The notes: generated from the sequence alone by a model not told the origin. DNA of 64,000 nt from Sthenelais limicola (GCA_942159475.1 OW804097.1:37708298-37772297), one strand, 5' to 3'. Positions 1 to 10,861 are shown, counted from the stretch's first letter. Made by a program: numbers and translations.

Positions 1-581
1 GATAAACCAGGTTCCAGGCCCTGTTAGACCTAGAGAGTCTTTTGTGTCTGTGTAGAGAGGATCATTGACTGTATGTATGACATCTGCCTGCCTTATACGT
101 AGTATATATATATGGAGTAGGGACATTTTAATGCTTTGAAGATATTGAATCGAATATAGCTTCACATAACTGATGGTTTCTTTGTATTCGTGATAAATGT
201 CCCTTCAACTTGTGGGATGCATTCATTCTATTTTATCGTTTCTTCCAAAATTGTATCACATGTGTAATAGAGGTTTATCATTTAAGGCGGTTTAGGGCGT
301 ACAACAAACAGCAATTCCACAAAAATACTTTGTGTATTGATGGTAGATCCCATTGTCTTAGATTTCACGTTATTATGGATAAATTAATCTAACATTAACC
401 ATTGTATAAACCGGGAAAGTTGCGTCAATAACACGCGAGTAGTATTTCTTTGTAAATAATCTGGTAATTATCAAATGTTTGTGTTTCGTGAGTAATACTT
501 TTTGGAAATAATTTGGTAATAATTCAATGTTTGTGAACTTGGGGCACCGTGTTATCGGCGCAGCTTTCTGGATAAATAACG
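1..581. other. AT-rich sequence, no gene recognised
   Basis: I see no coding signal or element end here. A weak direct repeat of about 45 bp lies at roughly 440-480 and 488-535; both halves end in CAATGTTTGTG or AAATGTTTGTG. Confidence 0.4.
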
Positions 582-585
582 ATTT

Positions 586-1226
586 GTGATGTGCTTCAGG
601 GAAATGAGTTACAAGTCACAACAAATGGATTTTGAGATATTATCATATTTGATTTTGAAACCATGAGAACAAGCCGATTCCAATGATAGTAAACATTGGG
701 ACAACTTATGGATATTTCTATATTTTAAGGTTGATATCTTTAATTTTGAAAAAGAAGATTTGCAATATGGTTGGGTGGATAATTACTAATAAAGTAGCTA
801 AATCTATTCGATAAGATGGCCTAGGAAATGCATGGATATATTTAGTACACTCTATTGAAATTTGGTTGCATGTATTCAAGTGGGTCAGATCTTCAGAAAA
901 TATACAATTGACAGCTGTACACATTGAGTATATTGTGCAAAATTAGGCTGCAATTTGGTCAATACTAGGTAAATTCAAGTATATTCGGCATTGCATCAAT
1001 TCTAGCAATCAGTTTGGTACGGTTAAACTGTATTTTGAACTTTATTTTCGTCTGAATTTTGGGATATTTAAAAACAATTGGCGAAGTTGACATGTACATT
1101 TTCTGAAAATCTGACCCAACTAGGGTTAAGCACCCTAAATATGAAAGCACTCCAGGAAAGAAATTTTGTCAACAAATCACTTTGAAAAAATATAAATCTA
1201 GCGAATTGTGGCTCATTTTCCTGACC
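586..1226 (+). mobile_element. MITE-B copy 1, split by a MITE-A
   Basis: MITE-B is a non-autonomous DNA element of about 400 bp. Its left end reads GTGATGTGTTTCAGGAAAAT, then GAGTCACAAGTCGCAAAAA. Its right end is the inverse: TTTGCGACTTGTGACTCATT, then TTCCTGAAACACATCAC. Conserved interior landmarks include GATGAGATCAAGCCGATTCC, TTGCAATATTTCTGGGTGG and CCAGTAAAGTAACTAAATA. No coding capacity is visible. This copy is diverged and its right terminus is shortened after TTTTCCTGACC. ATTT flanks both sides (582-585 and 1227-1230), read as a 4-bp target duplication. A MITE-A (882-1117) interrupts it near its right third. Confidence 0.75.
882..1117 (-). mobile_element. MITE-A copy 1, nested in MITE-B
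   Basis: MITE-A is a non-autonomous inverted-repeat element of about 235 bp. Ends are GGGTCAGATTTTCAGAAAAT followed by GTACAATT, with the inverse at the other side. The interior has landmarks TTCACCAATCCTCTCAAATA, CAAAATACAGTT and TTTACTAAATGTGTAGA, and no open frame of note. I define + as the orientation starting with the TTCACCAATCC side. This copy is reversed. Flanks are AAGT and AACT, an imperfect 4-bp match, and MITE-B sequence continues on both sides. Confidence 0.8.
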
Positions 1227-1508
1227 ATTTTATTCTAGACAGCAAGAAGAGGAGTCTCAGACAGGAGTGGTGTCTTATCACTACGTAATCACAGACCTGT
1301 TGTTGAATCACGAAGGTCATTTATCTCAGGTCACGATCTTATGGCTGCCTTGTTTTGCACGCAATCCTTTGAGCAAGGTTTTAGTCACACTTTGTTATTA
1401 TTTCAGCGTTATCTTTAATCTAGATGATTGCCGAAAGTTTCCCAGGGGACATCCGGTACAATAAAACCAATGGAAGTTTGCGAACAAGAGAGAACGCATT
1501 CTTTATTT

Positions 1509-1745
1509 GGGTGAAATCGCCAGAAAATTTACAATTGACCTTTACCAAACCTCTCTCAAATAACCCACATTTCAGACGAAAATAAAGTTCAAAACACAGT
1601 TCAACCTAACTAAACAGATTGCTAGAATCAATGCAATGCCAGATATACTCGAATTTACCTAGTAGTGGCCAAATTGCAACCTAATTTAGCAGAATTTACT
1701 AAATGTGGACTGCTGGTAAGTGTGCATTTTCTGAAAATCTGACCC
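1509..1745 (+). mobile_element. MITE-A copy 2
   Basis: The left end is the variant GGGTGAAATCGCCAG; the right end is the standard TTTTCTGAAAATCTGACCC. ATTT lies directly on both sides (1505-1508 and 1746-1749), an exact 4-bp target duplication. Confidence 0.85.
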
Positions 1746-1749
1746 ATTT

Positions 1750-2221
1750 ATGTAAGGCTCTGTTTACATAAATAAAGCTAATAATGTTGTGCAATGGATT
1801 TAACTGTGTTAAATAAGTCAAATGTAGTTAATTCATGGTAGGCCCTCATATATGTTTGATGTTCGATCTAATCGATGATAATCAATTGTACATTTAGACT
1901 GATATATTAAATATCCAATTTAGGCAAAGTATAACAAGGGATTGAGTCTGTCTGTGATGATTATCGTAATCAGACTTACCAGTCTCTTTCTAGGCAAAGA
2001 AGATATCAATAAGTAAAGGGTACCCCATTAGATGGAGGTATAAATAATCTAATCGACGATTAGCTCAATAATTGGAAGATCAGAATGGTGAATATGTATT
2101 GTACAGAATCGGGGAGAGTGATCAGATAAATAAACAAACAAAGAAATAGGGCCACATGATCATATTACCTGGTGAAACAGCCATGATTATCATCGTCAGT
2201 CGAGATATATGATAGTGGTGC
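1750..2221. other. AT-rich spacer, nothing recognised
   Basis: No element ends, RNA gene or convincing reading frame were found in this stretch. Confidence 0.4.
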
Positions 2222-2970
2222 TAGTCATGTCATGACTATTAGTGATGATTTCTCTCAGAAGTATGCTGCCTATCATAATGGTAGATATATATGACAGGAA
2301 CCGCTAGTATTTTCCTTGAATCTTATAGTTAGAGGTTACTAGAGAACATTTTATGAATGTGATCAGTTAATTACATATTTCTGGATGATTCAGATACTAC
2401 AACTGATAATTATTCTACTGCATACGATTGTTCATACCCTCTACACATGAAGTAACAATGATCTGATGCTTTCCCAAATAAGTATTACAATAAATCAGGA
2501 CGAAGAGGTCAGAATGTATTCCTCTTGATGTGGAATATATGTGATGTGTTAGAGGAAAATGAGTCACAAACCTCCAAAATGGATTTTGAGATCATGTTTA
2601 AAAATATGAGATCAAGCAGATTCCAATGATAGAAAACAGTAGGACAACTAATAGGTATTTTTATAATTTAATTTTGATATTTCTATTTCAAAAAAAGGTT
2701 TTCGATATTTCCAGGTGTGAACTTATCGGTAAAGTAACTAAATCTATTCCATACAAAGGCCTTCAAGACGCAAGGATATGTTTGATACAACGTCTTGAAA
2801 TGTGCTACATGCATTCATAGAACTACAATTGCTAAGCTCTAACAAAATCAGAACATTTCAACAAAGAAATCTTGTGAATAAAACACTTTGAAAAATGTCA
2901 TGTTTGCGACTTGTGACTTATTTCCCTGAACCAGATCACAGATATTATATCATAAGCACAATAATATATT
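2222..2970 (+). repeat. Left arm of a long inverted duplication
   Basis: The sequence outside the B copy (2222-2540 and 2940-2970) matches the reverse complement of 9920-10718. Shared landmarks are TAGTCATGACATG, CGCTAGTATTTTCCTTGAAT, CATACCCTCTACACATGAAG and CTGACCTCTTCGTCCTGATT (read on either strand). The two arms differ by point changes, by a short extra segment near 10010 in the right arm, and by which MITE-B each carries. Confidence 0.85.
2541..2939 (+). mobile_element. MITE-B copy 2
   Basis: Flanks are ATAT (2537-2540) and AGAT (2940-2943). The paralogous sequence near 9950 lacks the element and reads GGAATATATATTATATC on the matching strand, which supports ATAT as the original target. 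Confidence 0.85.
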
Positions 2971-2994
2971 AATGAGCGATGGTTCAGCGCACAT

Positions 2995-3233
2995 GGGTCA
3001 GGATTTCAGAAAATGTACAATTGGCAGCTCTACTCATTTAGTAAATTCTGCTAAATTAGACTGCAAGTTGGTCAATACTTGGTAAATTCGAGGATATATA
3101 TTTGGCATTGCATTGATTCTAGCAATCAGTTTGGTTAGGTTGAACTGAATTGTGAACTTTATTTTCGTCTGAAATTTGGGATTTTTGAGAGGATTGGTGA
3201 AAGTGAATTGTACATTTTCTGAAAATCTGACCC
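2995..3233 (-). mobile_element. MITE-A copy 3
   Basis: The left end reads GGGTCAGGATTTCAGAAAAT. ACAT occurs on both sides (2991-2994 and 3234-3237), an exact 4-bp duplication. Confidence 0.85.
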
Positions 3234-3237
3234 ACAT

Positions 3238-3625
3238 AGGAGTTCGGCACTAGCCTCCAACAAATCAATCCTCCATTTGTGGTGGCGTCCGTGCCAACAC
3301 CTTGATGTGGAACTTGGGTGATTATCACAGCACAGTCGTTACCAGGGTCAGATTACCAGTGGGGCAACGCAAGGATATCTTAGAGTGATCTGATGGAAAG
3401 CTTGGCGGGGAGAAACCCATGTCAAAATGCTCTCATCACTGTGGGAAAATTTTGCTGACCTACCTTTTGCCCCAAACACAAGTTGCTGCAATAACCTGAT
3501 CGCATCTAAAAATAAATCGTATGCAGTAAGACATGGTGATGCTATTATACGTCCAACCTGTATGATAGGTTTTAAAAAGTATTCTTATCATGTTAACCTT
3601 ACAGTCATGGTCTAAACCATGTAAC
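3238..3625. other. Unassigned spacer
   Basis: No element ends. A 62-codon open frame at 3427-3615 has no recognisable domain and I do not call it a gene. Confidence 0.35.
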
Positions 3626-3629
3626 ATAG

Positions 3630-4028
3630 GTGACGTGTTTCAGGAAAATGAGTCATAAGTCGCAAAAAATAGATTTTGAGATACCATTATATTTGAAAAG
3701 ATGAGATCAAGCCGATTCCAATGATAGTAAACAGTCTAATAAAATATAAGTATTTCTAAATTTTAAGTTTGATATTTTCGTTTTTGAAAAAAAAAGTTTC
3801 CAATATTTATGGAGGTCACTAAACAGTAAAGTAACTAAATGTACTTCATATGGGGACCTTTATAACGATTTGCCGTAGATTGTCCTGACGTTTGATACAT
3901 CGATTGATATGGGTATGAGTGACAAACTCCCCAAAAATCAGAACATTCCAATAATGTGATCTTGTAAAAAAACACTTTGAAAAATATCAATTTTGCGAAT
4001 TATGACTCATTTTCCTGAAACAAATCAC
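3630..4028 (+). mobile_element. MITE-B copy 3
   Basis: It starts GTGACGTGTTTCAGG and ends CTGAAACAAATCAC. Flanks are ATAG and ATAT, a one-mismatch target duplication. Confidence 0.85.
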
Positions 4029-4043
4029 ATATCTAGAGATACA

Positions 4044-4098
4044 CCAACTATTTTGGTATGTAAACCAAAATAGTGTTGGGGTATGTATGCCAAAATAA
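4044..4098. repeat. Small hairpin upstream of a foldback element
   Basis: ACCAACTATTTTGGT is followed by an inverted ACCAAAATAGTGTTGG, giving a short imperfect stem. It may be a remnant of an older foldback element. Confidence 0.4.
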
Positions 4099-4123
4099 TT
4101 GATGAATGCTAAATATCTCAATA

Positions 4124-4324
4124 GGGAGATTTAGCAACCACAACACACCAACACAACACTAACGCATCTACTAACTATTTACGCATTATTGCTGTTGCGG
4201 AGATATCTCGAGAGGCCCTAAGCTAGGGCAGGCCTCTTGATATATCCCCACAATGGTAATAATGTACAAATAGTTAGAGGATGCGTTAGTGTTGTGTTGG
4301 TGCGTTGTGGTTGCTAGATCTCCC
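4124..4324. mobile_element. Foldback element with arms of about 90 bp
   Basis: The left arm (GGGAGATTTAGCAACCACAA, then a run including CACCAACACAACACTAACGC) is mirrored by the right arm ending GTGGTTGCTAGATCTCCC. Nearly the whole 201 bp can fold into one stem. TA lies immediately outside both ends, which fits a TA target duplication. No coding capacity. Confidence 0.8.
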
Positions 4325-4441
4325 TAATATTGTAAATCGAACATCCCCTAATCTGTTTGTCAAAAAATAGGATGTTACATCTTAAAAGATGGAATACGTC
4401 CTTACTAATTCCTTAATAAAAAAAAGCTTGAGTTATCTTAA

Positions 4442-5175
4442 GAGATAAACCACTGTTATACGCACTGCTGCAGGCGGGAGTTAAAGGAACTAATGCATGA
4501 AAAATAAGGATTGACAGTAATTTTTTCAAACTTTGTCTTGAGAAAGTACATGGTTGGAGGATAACAAAAAGCAAAAAAAAATGGATCTCAGCATATTTTT
4601 TTTCTTTCTAGAGACCAGCAAAGTTTAGTATTGAAGTATGTGGGAAAAATGGATATTTTCTCAGTTTTTCCAAGATTTCAGACAGACAAATAACATTTTT
4701 CAATTGAAATGTCTTCTAAACATAACCACTATAGATATTTACCCTCATGTATGAAAGAACAGGGTATCAACATATTTTGAAATATATTATTTAGCATTGA
4801 AAATCTTCAATATTCCTGTTTTTAACTCACCGGGATGCAGATTCAGTTGAATAAATTTTTTAAAAGGTCGGTGACCCCCATTTTTTATTGCTTGAAAGGG
4901 TAAAGCAATATGTTAGCTATGTTTATAGAGATTTTTAGGAGAAAGTTATTTTCAATTTTTTTTTAATACTGAAAAAACGAAAAAATTGTCCTTTTCTCAT
5001 AGACTTCTATAGTGAACAACCATAAATTTTGAGGCCCCCTAAAATGAAAACTAACCCGGTGACATATTGTTTTTATTGGCTTTTTGAATTCACATAACCT
5101 TGTTCTTTCACGAGGCAAAGTTTAAACAAAATGTTATTTTCAGTTTTTTCCCCAGTTGAACTGTGGTTTATCTCT
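4442..5175. mobile_element. Candidate TTAA-flanked inverted-repeat element
   Basis: GAGATAAACCACTGTT at the left faces AACTGTGGTTTATCTC at the right, and TTAA flanks both ends (4438-4441 and 5176-5179). TTAA duplication is typical of piggyBac and Kolobok superfamilies; assignment here is inference. The interior is AT-rich with A and T runs and no transposase-like frame, so it would be non-autonomous. Confidence 0.55.
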
Positions 5176-5179
5176 TTAA

Positions 5180-5665
5180 CGATGATTTCACACTCAAGAC
5201 ACTATATTAACATTTATTATATGCGCATGATATATGAAGGGTGCTATAAGTGGGTGCTATAAAAATATTCATATAGGACCCCGTCCTATATGAATGTAGT
5301 TGTCTAAAAATAGCTCTGTTTATATGTAAATGTAAACAAACCCCTGCGATCGGTAATCCACCCGTGATTCTGGTACTTTAATTATAGAAATACATAATAA
5401 AACCCGCCATTAGATACCATTAGATAGAGCATTAAATTCTCTATTGAAAGGTATAAGATTTATTAATGTAGGCCATGAAATGGCTGCGATATGAACGTTT
5501 TAAATCAGCAATATAAGTAGGCCTAAAAACTGCATGATCGCACAGTGGGCACCGAACATTGTAGGCCTACTAACGGGGCGGTCAGCGGGGTTCTCTGAGA
5601 CTTCTTTAGTATTTTTTCAGTGATATCTGATGAAATATGATCAAATTTTATGCACATATAATAAA
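5180..5665. other. AT-rich spacer
   Basis: Contains ATATAGGAC...GTCCTATATGAA as a small inverted pair near 5273-5295. Otherwise nothing recognised. Confidence 0.35.
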
Positions 5666-5812
5666 TATAGAATGGAACTCGCCAGCAATAATTGAAAAAT
5701 TTATAGGACTTGATTCGTCCACATAAGCACTCTGCCTACGGCATCATGCTTATGTGGACGAATCTCATCCTATAAATTTTCGATTATTGCCGGCCCGTCC
5801 CATTCTCTATAT
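5666..5812. mobile_element. Foldback element of about 147 bp
   Basis: TATAGAATGGAAC, AATTTATAGGA and GATTCGTCCACATAAGCA are mirrored by TGCTTATGTGGACGAATC, TCCTATAAATTTTCGATTAT and CCCATTCTCTATA around a short loop near 5735. Both outer ends lie in ATATA-rich DNA, so the target duplication is ambiguous. Confidence 0.75.
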
Positions 5813-5867
5813 ATATTACAAAAATAAATATTTAAAAAAAAACTGCTTTAAAAAGGTGTGACTAATG

Positions 5868-7152
5868 TCCGCCCCCCCCCCCCCCTGCACAGACACACAC
5901 CCACTCAGGGGTAAAAAGTGTATGCTCTTTTGTTCCCAATTTCGCGGAAGAAAGGGGTCATTTTTCACCTACAAACGCGGAGCGCAAAATCAGAAATAAG
6001 GGTACCAATTTGCAGCTGAACTCAGCGAGATGCTAAAAAAGGGGGTATTTTTTGCAAATGAATTCCGCAGAATGCTGGAAAAGGGGTATCTTTTCAATCT
6101 CTTTGTGGCACAGAAAAGCATATAGGCCTAATTATGACAGAACAAATGGTAGAAACGAATGTATTTAAATTAACCTCTCCACGAGCATCGGAAGTCCACC
6201 CCCTTCATTAACTGATAGCCAGTCACCGTGCTTGAAACCATAAACAGATGTGCCCCACATGGGGTGTTTAGTGCGCACTGCATGTTGATATTTTGGAACC
6301 TCAGACATCAACGTAAACACTGCGTATACTTTAACATAGAAATTACCATCTTATGCCCCAAATATAGGTTTTTCTATTGGATTTGAAGTGTTTAGGATTA
6401 TTCTTGTGGGTGGTATGGACCCACCAATGACCTTTACACTCACCAGGGTGTTTGATTTTAACAAACATCTATAGGCTAAAGAAAACAATCAAAATAACAA
6501 ATCAAACTTGTGGAAAAAGATGGATCCCTTCTAAATAAATCTCTTTATTCAGGAGACAAATGTAGATAACTAAGATCTAACTTATATTTTACATTAAAAA
6601 TAATCTCTTTCCATCTCCCTCATCCCTCTTATATCTGCTGGTAAATATGGTATTATTCATCATTGAGTATTATCTTATTTCGATTAAGGCCAAACATTCA
6701 AACAAATAACATTGTTACATTAAGTTAAACAGTTGTTCTTTATGTGTTGCCTTGATATCAATCTTCTAGTAAATCGGTATAGATGTAGCCTATGTTTTAA
6801 TCCGAAAATATTTAACATTAATCATACCATTTTATGCAAAATAATAATACAATATGCTTGAATACTGACTCACTCTATCTCCACAATGGATGTTAATTTC
6901 AATTTTCAATAAGCCAGTCATGGCTGATCTTAGTTATCTTACTGACCTTAGTTATCTTACTGCCTCAACTAATCTCATACCTTTCTCCAAGGTAAAACGT
7001 TTGCTTCTTTCTGTATATCTTATGCTATCAAACATATTTTTCGTTGCCCATAAGACTTAATATATAATTGTATCCTTAATGTAGAAAGGGGGTACTTTCC
7101 AAAGGCTGGAACAGAAAAGCGTACACTTTTTACCCCTGAGTGGGGGTCCGGG
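5868..7152. mobile_element. Non-autonomous element with 8-bp flanking repeat
   Basis: The left subterminal CACTCAGGGGTAAAAAGTGT is mirrored near the right end by ACACTTTTTACCCCTGAGTG. GACTAATG occurs directly outside both ends (5860-5867 and 7153-7160), which fits an 8-bp target duplication as in hAT elements. The left terminus contains a run of 14 C. The interior has no long frame and includes repeated AAAGGGG-type motifs on the left side. Superfamily assignment is inference. Confidence 0.55.
5872..5885 (+). repeat. Poly-C tract (14 C)
   Basis: An uninterrupted run of 14 C lies at the left end of the 5868-7152 element; it probably expanded from a CCCCC-type terminus. Confidence 0.9.
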
Positions 7153-7453
7153 GACTAATGCCAGTTTCATTGGTATTTACTTTGTTTAATACCTTAGTAT
7201 AAGGTGTGATATTTTACAAACAAGCAGAATGACTCATGCAAGTCTTTCATTTATATTAACAGAAAGTTTCGAGAACCTTATCTACACGGCACTAAAACTG
7301 AAAAAGGCCCTATGTTTGATATGCTGACTTAGTGGTGTCATGTATTTCATCCAGTAATACGAGTTCATTTGAAAAAAACGACGTTTTTTTTTATATAGCT
7401 TATATAAATATATGAGAAAACCTATTGGACACCTGTAGATCACAGCTGCCAGT

Positions 7454-7665
7454 CAGTTTAGGTCAACCATCACATCAGATAAGAATGGTATGTCAATGAT
7501 TAGACGCCTGCTTGGCTAATCAGTTTCCTAACCTAGGACTAGGCGTTCTAATGGGCATATAATGACATTTTGCGATCGCAATGGAATTATAAAGGCACTG
7601 TGCTGTTTGAGGTGAGAGGCTTTTCCTCTGTTTGAAGGGACTCTCTTATCTTTGAGCCTAGACTG
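7454..7665 (+). mobile_element. MITE-C copy 1
   Basis: MITE-C is about 210 bp. Ends are CAGTCTAGGTCCAAA and TTTGGGCCTAGACTG, and conserved interior words are GATAAGAATGGTATGTCA, TGGACGCCTACT, CCTAGGACTCGG and TAATGACATTTTGCGG. This copy is diverged at its left end (CAGTTTAGGTCAACCA). No clear target duplication was found. Confidence 0.7.
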
Positions 7666-7727
7666 AAGCGGATGAATCACCAACAAAAAAAGGGTCTGAA
7701 ATCATCTCACCCATCAACCATTGCTTA

Positions 7728-7955
7728 GAAAACGTTCATGCAATTTTCGATAAAAATGTCAAATGATTGTATGTCAAATTTCAACTGAATCCATCACAGG
7801 ATGCACTGTAAAAGAGATGCGCAGTGGCACATGCAACTCCCCTATTGTGCGATTTGACCTTCGTCTCGATCAATTTGAAACCTCCATCAGGCCATTAGAT
7901 ATAATCATTCCTTGAGAATCAAGATTCAATATGGCGGCTATGCAAATCCCCTATT
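7728..7955 (+). mobile_element. MITE-D copy 1, composite
   Basis: MITE-D ends carry AATAGGGGATTTGCATAGC or its inverse. Here a right end (CACAGGATGCACTG ... GCAACTCCCCTATTG, to about 7851) is joined to a second piece (TGCGATTTGACCTTCG ... GGCTATGCAAATCCCCTATT). The first piece matches 41980-42100, the second matches 42893-43003. Confidence 0.65.
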
Positions 7956-7968
7956 ACAAACGATACAT

Positions 7969-8203
7969 GGGTCAGATTTTCAGAAAATGTACAATTGGCA
8001 GCTGTACACATTTAGTAAATTCTGCTAAATTAGGCTGCAATTAGGTCAATACTAGGTAAATTCGAGTATATTCGACATTGCATTGATTCTAGATATCTGT
8101 TCGGTTAGGTGGAATTGTATTTTGAACTTTATTTTCGTCTGAAATTTGGGTTATTTGAGAAGATTGGCGAAGTTGAATTGTACATTTTCTGAAAAGCTGA
8201 CCC
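7969..8203 (-). mobile_element. MITE-A copy 4
   Basis: Standard GGGTCAGATTTTCAGAAAAT left end; right end TTTTCTGAAAAGCTGACCC. Flanks are ACAT and AAAT. It begins about 14 bp after MITE-D sequence. Confidence 0.85.
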
Positions 8204-8494
8204 AAATGTGAGGCCGTGTTATTAAGTGCAACAAGTGTCACATAGTGTAGTCGTCCCCAATTAAGTAACGGACAAACAACCTCCTCGTCCACAGCATGTG
8301 AGCTCCAAGACGGGGAGAGAATGAACAACGGCGATTAGCACTGAAACATGGCCCCCGCCACTCCACTCAATCATTCCTCTTGTTTGCCCAAAACTCTCTC
8401 TGGTAAATAAACCATAAATATGAGGAAAAATTCGAATCGGTCTCCAGGGTGAGGACAGGCAGTCGGTCTGTAACCGGTGGTAGTCTCATGTCTT

Positions 8495-8711
8495 GGGTCA
8501 GATTTTCAGAAAATGTACAATTGGCCTTCACCAATTCTCTCAAATAACCCAAATTGAAGACATAAATCAGGTTAAAAATACAGTTTAATAAAACTGAACA
8601 GATTGTTTGAATCCTCAGATATACCTAGTATTGACCATGTTACAGTCTAATTTAGCGGAACTTTCCAAATATAAAGATCTGCCAATTGTATATTTTCTGA
8701 AGATCTGACCC
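8495..8711 (+). mobile_element. MITE-A copy 5
   Basis: TCTT lies on both sides (8491-8494 and 8712-8715). This non-palindromic target duplication is among the best evidence for the 4-bp rule and for the element ending at the GGG/CCC. Confidence 0.9.
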
Positions 8712-8715
8712 TCTT

Positions 8716-9248
8716 GCAGCCACCAAGTCAAGCTTGTCTTTTTTGCCTTGTCTTGCAAACGGGTCACTGGAAATTTAATTGCCTTTTTAAAGGAAGGTAT
8801 TAGTTTCCGATTGTGACATTGTAATAACTTTAAGAGCAGGGAAATATCTGAATTATTAAGCGAATGGGGTAGTTAACCTTTTAGAGCCCGTCCTAAAGAT
8901 AGGATATCAGCCATTAAATGCCTATAAAAGCTCCGCCTATTAAAAATAGCTAAGTCCATTAATTGAAACGAACAGCAATGCATTATTTTATTGGTAGGGA
9001 TTTTGGATTGTAGTGCTCTGTACAGAATATTGCCTCGTGGGTGTCATCAAAATCTCATTACAGCGGGTAATTCGAATCTGCGAGGGCTTCTTATTCCCAC
9101 TGTCAGTGGAATTTATAGGGCGGGTCTAGTGTAAAGAATGTTTTAGAATTTCCGATACAAATGAAGGGCCAGGATGCATTAACGGCTTTGTCATCGCCTG
9201 TTCAAGAGCTACTTGAATTGAAGGAAAGCAAATCGAGGATGTTATAAC
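8716..9248. other. Unassigned spacer
   Basis: A weak inverted pair (GAGCCCGTCCTAAA near 8884; TTTATAGGGCGGGTC near 9112) might mark an old element, but mismatches prevent a call. Confidence 0.3.
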
Positions 9249-9252
9249 AAAT

Positions 9253-9475
9253 GGGTCAGATTTTCAGAAAATGTACAATTAGCAGCTCTACACAAATCGG
9301 AAATTCTGCTAAATTAGGCTGAAAAATGGCGAGAACTGGGTATATTCAGTATCGCATTGATTTAACGTTTCAATTGTAATGTTAAACTGCATTTTGAAGC
9401 TAGTTTTTGTCTTAAATGTGGGTTATTTGAGAGGATTGGTGAAGGCGAATTGTACATTTTCTGAAAATCTGACCC
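9253..9475 (-). mobile_element. MITE-A copy 6
   Basis: Both termini are standard. Flanks are AAAT and AAAC, a one-mismatch duplication. About 40 bp separate it from the next MITE-B. Confidence 0.85.
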
Positions 9476-9517
9476 AAACGCTATTCAATACCGTTAATAG
9501 AGATCAACACTATAATT

Positions 9518-9919
9518 GCGATGTGTTTCAGGAAAATGAGTCACCAGTCGTAAAAAAAATGGATTTTCAGATATATATTTGAAGACATGAGATCAAGCGG
9601 ATTCAATTGATGGTTAACGGTTGGATATCTAATATATATCTAATATTTTAACTTTGATATTTTTCTTTTGAAAAAAATGTTTGCAATATCTCTAGGTGAC
9701 ATTTACTAGTAAAGAAGCCACATATACTCGATAAATTGACCTTAGAAATCCATTAATATATTTAACACACTGTCTTGAAATTTATTACATGTATTCCTAC
9801 ACCTGAAGGCACTGGATACCCCAAATATGAGAACATTCCCAGCAAAATATCTTGTGAATAAATAACTGTGAAAAACATCAGTTTGGCGACTTGTGACTCC
9901 TTTTCCTGAAACACATCAC
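9518..9919 (+). mobile_element. MITE-B copy 4
   Basis: Starts GCGATGTGTTTCAGGAAAAT and ends CTGAAACACATCAC. Flanks are AATT and AAAT. It abuts the end of the right arm of the inverted duplication. Confidence 0.85.
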
Positions 9920-10718
9920 AAATATATTACAGTGCTTATGATATAATATATATTCCACATCAAGAGGAATACCTTCTGACCTCTTCGTCCTGATTTTTTG
10001 GTTTATTGTCGTTCCTTTTAACCAGGGAACAGAGTAATACTTATTTGGGAAAGCATCAGATGTTATCATTGTTTCTTCATGTGTAGAGGGTATGAACAAT
10101 TGTATGCAGTAGAATAATTGTCAGTTGTAGTATCTGAGCAATCCATAAAAATGTAATTAACTAATCACATTCATCATAAATGTGATGTGTTTCAGGAAAT
10201 GAGTCATAAGTAACAAATTGATATTTTACAAAGTTTTTTTCACAAGGTCATAATTATTATTGGAATGTTTTGATTTTGAGGGAGTTTATCACATATAGCT
10301 ATATCAATTGATGTATAAAATTTCAGGACAATCTATGTAATATATATCCTTTAGTTTTAAAGGTCCCCATATGGACTACATTTAGTTACTTTACTATTTA
10401 TTGACCCCCAGAAATATTGGAAATTTTTTTTTTCAAAAACGGAAATATCAAACTTAAAATCTCGAAATACTAGATTATTAGTGTGTTTACTATTATTAGA
10501 ATCGGCTTAATCTCTTTTTTCAAATATAATGGTATCTCACAATCTATTTTTTGCGACTTATGACTCATTTTCCTGAAACACATCACAAATGTTCTCTAGT
10601 AAGCTCTAACTATACGATTCAAGGAAAATACTAGCGGTTCTTCCTGTCATATCTACCATTATGGTAGGCAGCCTACTTCTGAAAGAAATCATCACTAATA
10701 GTCATGACATGAAGGCTA
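9920..10718 (-). repeat. Right arm of the long inverted duplication
   Basis: Reverse-complement partner of 2222-2970. It carries its own MITE-B (10182-10586) and lacks the copy found in the left arm, so each arm provides an empty site for the other. Confidence 0.85.
10182..10586 (-). mobile_element. MITE-B copy 5
   Basis: AAAT flanks both sides (10178-10181 and 10587-10590). The left arm lacks the insertion and reads, on the matching strand, CATTCATAAAATGTTCTC, so the 4-bp duplication is confirmed by an empty paralogue. Confidence 0.9.
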
Positions 10719-10861
10719 GAAAATGAAACCAAACACTGCATTTCTGAGCACACACTCATACAAACCTTATGGGTACCTTTTACCCTCATGCAATGTGTCC
10801 AATATGTTTATCAGTTAGCGTATACCTGTACATTGGTTGTGAATAATTCTTTAGAGCATAT

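Noticed and set aside
8884..9127. Possible inverted ends GAGCCCGTCC / GGGCGGGTC
   Set aside because: Too many mismatches and no target duplication.
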